64,000 nt of DNA from Streptomyces xylophagus (GTDB taxonomy: Bacteria; Actinomycetota; Actinomycetes; Streptomycetales; Streptomycetaceae): assembly GCF_000716435.1 (NCBI RefSeq), contig NZ_JNWO01000035.1:1-64000 (forward strand), in the 5' to 3' direction. The notes below the pieces were generated by a model, which did not search any database, was not told the DNA's origin, and saw nothing but the letters and a program-made list of their open reading frames with translations. This document shows positions 7,210-14,157 of this stretch, in pieces. Position 1 is the first letter of the stretch, and the number at the start of each line of letters is the position of its first letter. The position numbers were made by a program, and so were the translations under genes.

Positions 7210-8844
7210 TCAGGCCGTCGGCCTGGCGCGTTCCACGATCGACGTGAGGTCCAGGGTCGGCGGCAGGGTGCCGAAGGCCGCGCCCCAGTCGCCGCCCAGC
7301 CGGGAGGCGCAGAACGCGTCGGCGACCTCCGGTGGCGCGTGCCGCACGAGCAGCGCGCCCTGAAGGACGAGCGCCATCCGCTCGACCAGGCGCCGGGCGC
7401 GGCCCTCGATGCCCTCCAGGTCGGCGAGTTCGACGAGCAGGTTCTTCATCGCGCCGTCCAGCCGGTGATCGGCGCCGCGCACCTGGCCGACCTCGATCAG
7501 GAAGGCGTTCAGTGCCTGCGGCTCGCGTTGCAGCGCGCGCAGGACGTCGAGGGCCTGGATGTTGCCGGCGCCCTCCCAGACCGAGTTGAGCGGCGACTCC
7601 CGTACCAGGCGCGGCAGTCCGGACTCCTCCACGTATCCGTTGCCGCCCAGGCACTCGGCGGCCTCGATCGCGACCGGTGAACAGCGCTTGGTCACCCAGT
7701 ACTTGGCGGCCGGGACCGCCAACCGCAGGAACGCCAGCTCCTGTTCGCCACCGTCGTCGTAGGCCGCCGCGAGCCGCAGCGCGAGCGTGGTGGCCGCCTC
7801 CGACTCCAGGGCGAGATCCGCCAGCACGTTGCGCATCAGCGGCTTGTCGACGAGCTTGCCGCCGAACGCCTCGCGGTGGGCCGCGTGATGGACGGCCTGT
7901 GCGACGGCCTGCCGCATCAGACCGGCCGAGCCGAGCACACAGTCGAGCCGGGTCGCCGCGACCATCCCGATGATGGTGCGCACCCCGTCGCCCTCGTCCC
8001 CGACCCGGCGTGCCCAGGTGCCGTCGAACTCGACCTCGGCGGAGGCGTTCGAGCGGTTGCCCAGCTTGTCCTTGAGCCGCTGGAGGAGGAACACGTTGCG
8101 GGTGCCGTCCGCCAGCACCCGGGGCACCAGGAAGCAGGTGAGCCCGCCCGGTGCCTGCGCCAGCACGAGGAAACCGTCGGACATGGGCGCGGAACAGAAC
8201 CACTTGTGGCCGGTCAGCTCGTACGTCCCGTCCTCGGCGAGCGGGCGCGCGGCCGTCGTGTTCGCGCGGACGTCGCTGCCGCCCTGCTTCTCCGTCATGC
8301 CCATCCCGAAGACCACCCCGGCCTTGAGGTGGGCGGGCCGCAGCTCACGGTCGTAGACCATGGAGGTGAGCCGGGGCTCCCACTCGGCGGCGAGCGCGGG
8401 GTCGGCGCGCAGGGCGGGCACCGCCGCGTGGGTCATCGACAGGGGACAGCAGTTGCCCGCCTCGGCCTGGGTCCAGACGAGGAACCCGGCGGCCCTCCGC
8501 ACATGTCCGGCCGGGCGGTTCCAGGCGGCGGTCAGCCCGGCCGCCACGCCCTTGCCGAGCAGCCGGTGCCAGGCCGGATGGAACTCGACCTCGTCGATCC
8601 GGTTGCCATGGCGGTCGTGGGTGCGCAGGCCCGGGGGGTTGTCGTTGGCCTGCGCACCCCACTCCTGCACCTGGGCCGAACCGGCGGCGCGGCCCAGTGC
8701 GGAGAGGTCGTCCCGGACCTCGTCCAGCAGTCCGGGTGCCGTGTGGCGCTCGACCGCCGCCGTGAGGACGCGGTCGGCGGTGAAGACGTCGTATCCAACC
8801 AGCGGGGGAGTCTGGTTCGTCACGGTGTGGGTGGTGCGTGCCAT
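7210..8844 (-). CDS. AidB-like acyl-CoA dehydrogenase
   Basis: A 544-residue flavoprotein, close to the length of E. coli AidB (about 541). The N-terminal extension with NQTPPLVGYDVF, the GMGMTEKQGGSDVRANTT flavin/substrate segment, KWFCSAPMSDGFLVLAQ, and the C-terminal ECLGGNGYVEESGLPRLVRESPLNSVWEGAGNIQALD are all AidB hallmarks. AidB is an FAD protein induced by alkylation stress that binds DNA and protects it; typical short acyl-CoA dehydrogenases lack the N-terminal part. Two tandem 15-base repeats lie just upstream of the start. Confidence 0.9.
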   Translation of the reverse strand: MARTTHTVTNQTPPLVGYDVFTADRVLTAAVERHTAPGLLDEVRDDLSALGRAAGSAQVQEWGAQANDNPPGLRTHDRHGNRIDEVEFHPAWHRLLGKGVAAGLTAAWNRPAGHVRRAAGFLVWTQAEAGNCCPLSMTHAAVPALRADPALAAEWEPRLTSMVYDRELRPAHLKAGVVFGMGMTEKQGGSDVRANTTAARPLAEDGTYELTGHKWFCSAPMSDGFLVLAQAPGGLTCFLVPRVLADGTRNVFLLQRLKDKLGNRSNASAEVEFDGTWARRVGDEGDGVRTIIGMVAATRLDCVLGSAGLMRQAVAQAVHHAAHREAFGGKLVDKPLMRNVLADLALESEAATTLALRLAAAYDDGGEQELAFLRLAVPAAKYWVTKRCSPVAIEAAECLGGNGYVEESGLPRLVRESPLNSVWEGAGNIQALDVLRALQREPQALNAFLIEVGQVRGADHRLDGAMKNLLVELADLEGIEGRARRLVERMALVLQGALLVRHAPPEVADAFCASRLGGDWGAAFGTLPPTLDLTSIVERARPTA

Positions 8845-8877
8845 GGCTGGAACCTACCCGTGGGGACGGCGGTGGTC

Positions 8878-8915
8878 TGGATCTCCACCCTGCGGTGCTG
8901 TGGATCTCCACCCTG
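8878..8915. repeat. Tandem 15-base direct repeat in the aidB-like promoter region
   Basis: The 15-mer TGGATCTCCACCCTG occurs at 8878-8892 and again at 8901-8915, a 23-base period of about two helical turns, 34-71 bases upstream of the ATG at 8844. The position fits a pair of activator or regulator sites on one DNA face. Confidence 0.55.
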
Positions 8916-8936
8916 ACACAGCCGCCGCCGCGGACG

Positions 8937-9911
8937 TCAGGCCGAGCGGGACATCGCCGCCAGCATCTCGGGTTCGGGCGCCTCCTCCTCCAGCCAGCCC
9001 GTGCGGTAGACGGTGTCGAGATAGCGTTCACCGAGGTCAGGGGCGATCGCCACGGCCGTGGTGCCGTGCCGTCCGTTCCGCGCGAGCCACTGCTCGGCAC
9101 CGCTGACGACCGTGCCGGTGGATCCGCCGAACAGGAAGCCCCGCGCGGCCAGCCGACGGCAGGCCTGCACGGTGTCCCCCTCCTCGACATGGATCACGTC
9201 GTCGATGTACGACGCGTCGAGGAAGGCCGACCCCACGCTGGTGCCGAGCCCCGGGATCATCCGGGGCCTCGCCTCCCCGCCGAAGGTGACCGAGCCGACC
9301 GCGTCCACGGCGACGATCCGCACCCGGCGCCGCCACTCCCAGAACCAGCGCGCGCAGCCCATCAGCGTCCCGGTGGTGCCCGCCCCCACGAACAGCACGT
9401 CCAGCTGCGGGAACCGGCGGGCGATCGCGGGTGCCGTGGTGCGGTAGTGCGCCCGCCAATTCCCTTGGTTGGTGTACTGGTTGAGCCACACATACCGCTC
9501 GTCGGAGGCGCACAGCGCCCGCACGTAGGCGATCCGGGCGCCCAGGAAACCGCCGTGCACGTCCGGCTGGTCGATGACGTGGACCCGGCTGCCGAGCGCC
9601 TCCATCAGCTGCACCGTCGGCACGTTGCAGCGTCTGTCGGTGATGCACAGGAACCCGTAGCCGCGGCTCGCCGCGAGTATGCTCAGCGCCACCCCCAGGT
9701 TGCCGGACGACGACTCGACCAGCACCGACCCGGGCCGCAGGACACCGGCGCGCTCGGCCGCGTTCACCATCTCGGTGGCGGCCTTCAGCTTGATCGAGCC
9801 GGCGAAGTTGAATCCCTCGCACTTCAGATAGAGCGGCAGTTCCAGTGCGGCCCGCAGGTCGACGTAGAGGTCGTCCTCGTTGAACTCCGCGGGATCAGAA
9901 ATGACAGCCAT
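8937..9911 (-). CDS. sbnA-like: SbnA-like 2,3-diaminopropionate synthase subunit (PLP enzyme)
   Basis: A 324-residue fold-type II PLP enzyme of the cysteine-synthase superfamily. NFAGSIKLK supplies the PLP lysine (K41), SSSGNLG the phosphate/asparagine loop, and GAGTTGT the second phosphate loop. The GSIKLK motif and RCNVPTVQLMEALG separate it from CysK. SbnA condenses O-phosphoserine with glutamate to ACEGA (an N-glutamyl diaminopropionate) in staphyloferrin B synthesis; SbnB next door cleaves it to L-2,3-diaminopropionate. GGGGGGAAA lies before the ATG. It is the last gene of the five-gene unit, after a 33-base gap. Confidence 0.88.
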   Translation of the reverse strand: MAVISDPAEFNEDDLYVDLRAALELPLYLKCEGFNFAGSIKLKAATEMVNAAERAGVLRPGSVLVESSSGNLGVALSILAASRGYGFLCITDRRCNVPTVQLMEALGSRVHVIDQPDVHGGFLGARIAYVRALCASDERYVWLNQYTNQGNWRAHYRTTAPAIARRFPQLDVLFVGAGTTGTLMGCARWFWEWRRRVRIVAVDAVGSVTFGGEARPRMIPGLGTSVGSAFLDASYIDDVIHVEEGDTVQACRRLAARGFLFGGSTGTVVSGAEQWLARNGRHGTTAVAIAPDLGERYLDTVYRTGWLEEEAPEPEMLAAMSRSA

Positions 9912-9944
9912 GCTTTCCCCCCAATTGGTGCGCCACGATCGCCG

Positions 9945-10973
9945 TCAGCCGTACCGGCGCAGCTCGTGGAAGAACCCGTCGACGACGCGGAGTTCGCCCC
10001 GTCGAACCACTTCGTCATGGACGAACCTGCCGACCGCGAGGTCGAGCACCCCGAGACCGAAGGGCGAGAACACCACCGTCCGGTCGGTCGGCACGCTCAC
10101 CCGCCCGGTCAGTACGTCGTCCAGCGTGCCGTCGATGAACTCCCGCCCCCCGGTGGCCTGTTCGGCGAGATGCGGCGAGGTGTCGGCCTTCAGGCAGTGC
10201 TCGACGTCGTCCACGAAGTTCGCGGACGCGAGCAGGATCGCCGGGTCGAGATCCCGCAACGACACGTGCAGGACCAGCGGATGGTGGTCGAACCACGCCG
10301 GATCGTGCACATGGGGCGAGCCGGCGATCGTCGCGAAGACCAACAAGTCGCTGGAGCGCACCAGGCCTTCGATCTTGTCGTGCACCGTGACCCGCCCCGG
10401 CACCCCCGACCGCTCCAGATAACCCCGGAACCCCTCCGCGCTGTCCGCGGACAGGTCGTGCACGCCCGTCTCCTCGAACTCCCAGCCGGTGGCCCGGAGA
10501 TGGGTGTGGATGTAGCGGGCGATCAGACCCGTCCCGACGAACCCGACCCGCAGCGGCCGCGTCCGCCCCTGGCTGAGCTTGTCGGCCGCGAGGGCCGCCG
10601 AGCTCGCCGTACGGGTGGCGCTGATCACCGAACTCTCCAGACAGGCGTACGGATAGCCGGTGTCCGGGTCGTTGAGGATCAGCACCGCCGAGGCCCTGGG
10701 CAGCCCCGACCCGGTGTTCCCCGGGAAACTGGAGATCCACTTCAGGCCGTCCACCCGCAACGGCCCGCCCAGCGAGGCGGGCAGCGCGATGATGCGGGAC
10801 GAGGGGCGGTCCGGGAACCGCAGGAAGTACGACGGCGGGTTCACCGAATCGCCCGCGCCGTGCAGCCGGTAGGTGGCCTCCACGAGGGCGCCGATCTCCG
10901 ACTCCCGCCCGGTCAGGGCCTGTTGGACCTGTTCGCCGCTGATGACCGCGAACGACGGTGTGTCGACGCTCAT
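9945..10973 (-). CDS. sbnB-like: SbnB-like dehydrogenase (2,3-diaminopropionate biosynthesis)
   Basis: A 342-residue protein of the ornithine cyclodeaminase/mu-crystallin family, with the Rossmann motif VGFVGTGLIARYI and the NPPSYFLRFPD and GLKWISSFPGN segments typical of SbnB. SbnB is an NAD-dependent dehydrogenase that oxidatively hydrolyses ACEGA to L-2,3-diaminopropionate and 2-oxoglutarate. The 2-oxoglutarate released could also feed the adjacent dioxygenase. The ATG at 10973 overlaps the dioxygenase stop by 4 bases, which fixes the start and indicates coupled translation. Confidence 0.88.
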   Translation of the reverse strand: MSVDTPSFAVISGEQVQQALTGRESEIGALVEATYRLHGAGDSVNPPSYFLRFPDRPSSRIIALPASLGGPLRVDGLKWISSFPGNTGSGLPRASAVLILNDPDTGYPYACLESSVISATRTASSAALAADKLSQGRTRPLRVGFVGTGLIARYIHTHLRATGWEFEETGVHDLSADSAEGFRGYLERSGVPGRVTVHDKIEGLVRSSDLLVFATIAGSPHVHDPAWFDHHPLVLHVSLRDLDPAILLASANFVDDVEHCLKADTSPHLAEQATGGREFIDGTLDDVLTGRVSVPTDRTVVFSPFGLGVLDLAVGRFVHDEVVRRGELRVVDGFFHELRRYG

Positions 10974-11974
10974 GCCGCCCTCCCGCCGGCCGACGGGGCG
11001 AGGTCCCCCGGCCGCACCGGATCGCCGAGCCCCGCGAGGACCTCGCGCGGTCCCTCGAACGGCTCCCTGCCGTGCGCGGTACGGATGTTGTCCACCAGCA
11101 GCAGGTCGCCCGAGCTCCACGGCTCGCGCCTGATGTGCTGCTCGTAGGCCTCGTTGATGGCCGCCACGACCTCGGCGCCGACCGGATCGCCGTTGCCGAA
11201 GCGGGTGTTGAAGGGCAGCGCGTCGGCACCGTAGACGTCGATCAGGTACTCGCGCACCTCGGGCTCCATCGTCCACTCGTTCAGGAACGCGATCTGGTTG
11301 AACCAGCAGCGCCGGCCGGTGACCGGGTGCCGGAGCACGGCGGCGCGGTGCTGCCGGGTGCGCAGCGAACCGTCGCGCTGCCAGGCGAACTCGATGCCCT
11401 GGGCGCGGCAGTAGCGCTCCACGACGGAACGGTCGTCGGTGCCGAAGGCCTCGGCGACCGACGCCCCGATCTCCTCGTGGTACGACCGCGTCAACTGCCA
11501 GCCCTCCCGCTCGAACCGCTCCACGAGCGGCGCGGGCAGCGACTTCAGTACGGCCTCGGCGTCGGCGACCGGGGTCGCGCCGCCCCGCGTCGGCGCGTCG
11601 AGGCAGGCGAAGAGCAGCAGCCCGGGGAACTCCAGGGCGTAGCTCAACTCGTGGTGCTGGCACATCTGTTGGTCGGTCGGCCACTTGGTGGCGGAGTACA
11701 CGCCCTCCGCATAGGTACGGCGGGGCGCGAAGGGCTCCCGGTCGGCCATCAGGGAATGGGTGAGCCGCCGGAAGACGGCCTCGGCCCCGGCCGGGTCGGC
11801 GAGCCCGAGACCGCGGACCAGGACGCAGCCGTGCTCGGCGACGACGGCACGCAGCGCCTCACGGTGCCGGGCGGCCCAGCCGACCGGGTCCGCGCCGACG
11901 TCGGCGTGCAGCAGCGGCGGACTGTCCGGGCTGACAGAGACGGAGTGGAGAAGGGTCGCGGATGACAGCGACAT
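10970..11974 (-). CDS. TauD/SyrP-type non-haem iron, 2-oxoglutarate dioxygenase
   Basis: A 334-residue TauD-superfamily oxygenase. The iron facial triad appears as H107-x-E109 (in CQHHELSY) and H301 (in NIRTAHGREPF), with R310 placed to bind 2-oxoglutarate. HxE rather than HxD is typical of amino-acid hydroxylases such as SyrP and AsnO that act on NRPS-linked residues. AAAGGA precedes the ATG. It lies between the A-T protein and sbnB, coupled to sbnB by an ATGA overlap, so hydroxylation or desaturation of a carrier-bound residue or of the product is likely. The exact substrate is unknown. Confidence 0.85.
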   Translation of the reverse strand: MSLSSATLLHSVSVSPDSPPLLHADVGADPVGWAARHREALRAVVAEHGCVLVRGLGLADPAGAEAVFRRLTHSLMADREPFAPRRTYAEGVYSATKWPTDQQMCQHHELSYALEFPGLLLFACLDAPTRGGATPVADAEAVLKSLPAPLVERFEREGWQLTRSYHEEIGASVAEAFGTDDRSVVERYCRAQGIEFAWQRDGSLRTRQHRAAVLRHPVTGRRCWFNQIAFLNEWTMEPEVREYLIDVYGADALPFNTRFGNGDPVGAEVVAAINEAYEQHIRREPWSSGDLLLVDNIRTAHGREPFEGPREVLAGLGDPVRPGDLAPSAGGRAA

Positions 11975-12029
11975 CTCGGTGATCCTTTCGGTGGTGCTGT
12001 TGAGCGTTCGACCGGGGGTGCGGCTGGGC

Positions 12030-14117
12030 TCAGGAGGAGACCGGCGGGTCCAGCAGTCCGGCCAGGTCCGCGAGGACCGGGTGACGGGTGACGTCCTTCA
12101 GGCTGATCGCCCGGTCGAGGGCGACCGCCAGCTTCACCGCGGCCAGCGAGGTGCCGCCGCGGTCGAAGAAGTGGTCCTGGCGGCCGATCCGGTCGGCCGG
12201 GATGCCAAGGACCACCGCCCAGGCCGCCGCCAGCCGGCGCTCGGCCGGCGTGTCGGGCCCGTCGCCCACGGCGTCCAGGTCACCGGCGAGCGCGGTGAGG
12301 GTCCTGCGGTCGGTCTTGCCGTTGGCGGTCAACGGCAGCGACGCCCGCCAGTGCACGACCGACGGCACCATGTACGCGGGCAGCGACTCGGCGAGCCGCT
12401 CGCGCACGGCGGCGGCCTCGACAGGCCGTGCACCCGTGCAGAACGCCACCAGCTGCGTCCCGCGTACGACGACCACCGCGCCGTCCCGCACCCCGTCCAC
12501 CCGCAGCAGCGCGTTCTCGATCTCGCCGATCTCGATACGGAAGCCGCGGATCTTCACCTGGCTGTCCCGGCGCCCCAGGAACTCCAGCTTGCCGTCGGGC
12601 CGCCAGCGCCCGTGGTCACCGCTGCGGTACAGCCGCTCACCGGGCCGGTACGGGTCCTCGGTGAACGCCGCCGCCGTCCGTTCCGGATCGTTGACGTACC
12701 CCCGGCCGACGCACACACCGGAGAACACGATCTCGCCGGGCGCCCCCAGCGGCACGGGCACCAGATCCTCGTCGACGACGTACACCCGCACATTGCCGAC
12801 AGGGCGGCCGAGCGGGACCCGGGGCCCGTCCGGCGCCCGGTCCATCACCTCGTGGTTGGTGTCGTCCGAAGTCTCCGTCAGGCCATAGGCGTTGACTAGC
12901 CGCACTCCGGGCCGCGCCGCGAACCAGCGCTCCACGAGTTCCTTCTTCACGGCCTCCCCGGTCACCGACACACAGCGCAGATCGGGCAGTTCACGCGGCT
13001 GCCGCTCCAACTCGGCCAGGACGGCCTCCAGATACGACGGCACGACCTGGAGCACATTGACGCGCCCCGCCTCGATCGTGTCGACGAACCGCGCCACGTC
13101 CAGGATCACGTCCTGCTCCACCAGCAGCGTCCGCCCGCCCACGAGCGGCGCGCAGACGAGCTGCCACAGCGAGATGTCGAAGCACTGGGGCGCGGTCTGC
13201 GCCACCACCTGCCCGGCCCCGATCCCCAGGTCGTCGAGCTTGGCGAACACGTGGTTGAGGAAACCCGCGTGCTCGCACATGGCGCCCTTGGGCTCACCGG
13301 TGGATCCGGACGTGAAGTAGATGTAGGCGAGTTGGCCCGGCCGGACCGGGATCCCGAGGTCGCCGTCCGAGTGCTCCTCGGCGTAGGCCTCGTGGACATA
13401 GAGCGTGCGCTCGGACGTCGGGTCCAGCGCGCCGTCGCTGCCGTGCTCGGTCAGGACCAGCTGGCACCCGGCGCGCTCCAGTACCCGCGCGACCCGGTCG
13501 GCCGGGAAGTGCGGCTCGACGGGCAGATACACCCCGCCCGCCTTGAACACGGCGAGCACGGCGGCCATCCAGTCGAGGTTGCGCTCCAGCACCACGGCGA
13601 CGACACCCTCGCGGGTCAGGCCGCGCGAGAGCAGTGCCCGACTCAGCTGGTTCGCCCGGGAGTTGAGCTCCCGGTAGGTCCACTGCCGGTCGCCCTGCAC
13701 GGCGGCGACCGCGTCCGGGTGCAGCAACACCCGCTCCTCGAACAGCTCGTGCACCCGCCGGTCGGGCAGCTCGCGGTGCGGGCCCGCCAACTCCTCCAGC
13801 TGGAAGCGGACTTCGGCCTCGGACAGCAGGCTCGTCCGCCTCGGATCGGTGAGGACGGTGACGTGATAGCCCGCGACACGGGCGGCGGCCTCGGCGTCCA
13901 GGACGTCGGTGCGGTACCGCAGCCGCAGCGTGCGGTCGGTGACGCTCACCTGCAACGCCGGGTCCTCCTCGGCGGGTTCGCCGGACAGTGCGGCGAGGAC
14001 CCTGGCGTGGGCGATTTTCAGTGCGGCGGGCTCGATCGACAGCCCGTCGGGCAGGGACACTTCGTGCTCCGCCACACCGGGCACCGGAGCGAGCGTCCAC
14101 CGCGGAATGATCTCCAT
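12030..14117 (-). CDS. Stand-alone NRPS adenylation-carrier (A-T) protein
   Basis: A 695-residue protein. Residues 1-125 look like the tail end of a condensation domain plus linker, with no HHxxxDG motif. The adenylation domain follows: A3 YFTSGSTGEPKG at 267-278, A4 FDISLWQ at 313-319, A5 NAYGLTET at 409-416, A7 YRSGD at 497-501, A8 around 517-534, A10 lysine K601. A carrier domain ends it, with GGTS serine S657 for phosphopantetheine. Aligned by eye to PheA, the pocket reads D-I-W-Q-S-T-A-D-D-K. Acidic residues at the last two variable positions fit a basic side chain such as diaminopropionate, but this is inference. GGGGGAAG precedes the ATG. Confidence 0.9.
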   Translation of the reverse strand: MEIIPRWTLAPVPGVAEHEVSLPDGLSIEPAALKIAHARVLAALSGEPAEEDPALQVSVTDRTLRLRYRTDVLDAEAAARVAGYHVTVLTDPRRTSLLSEAEVRFQLEELAGPHRELPDRRVHELFEERVLLHPDAVAAVQGDRQWTYRELNSRANQLSRALLSRGLTREGVVAVVLERNLDWMAAVLAVFKAGGVYLPVEPHFPADRVARVLERAGCQLVLTEHGSDGALDPTSERTLYVHEAYAEEHSDGDLGIPVRPGQLAYIYFTSGSTGEPKGAMCEHAGFLNHVFAKLDDLGIGAGQVVAQTAPQCFDISLWQLVCAPLVGGRTLLVEQDVILDVARFVDTIEAGRVNVLQVVPSYLEAVLAELERQPRELPDLRCVSVTGEAVKKELVERWFAARPGVRLVNAYGLTETSDDTNHEVMDRAPDGPRVPLGRPVGNVRVYVVDEDLVPVPLGAPGEIVFSGVCVGRGYVNDPERTAAAFTEDPYRPGERLYRSGDHGRWRPDGKLEFLGRRDSQVKIRGFRIEIGEIENALLRVDGVRDGAVVVVRGTQLVAFCTGARPVEAAAVRERLAESLPAYMVPSVVHWRASLPLTANGKTDRRTLTALAGDLDAVGDGPDTPAERRLAAAWAVVLGIPADRIGRQDHFFDRGGTSLAAVKLAVALDRAISLKDVTRHPVLADLAGLLDPPVSS

Positions 14118-14157
14118 CGTTCTTCCCCCTGTTTCCTTCCCCCTACGGCACGAGCCG

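Noticed and set aside
8937..9911. Cysteine synthase (CysK) as the identity of the PLP enzyme
   Set aside because: The GSIKLK lysine motif and adjacency to an SbnB-like gene with 4-base coupled partners fit SbnA instead.
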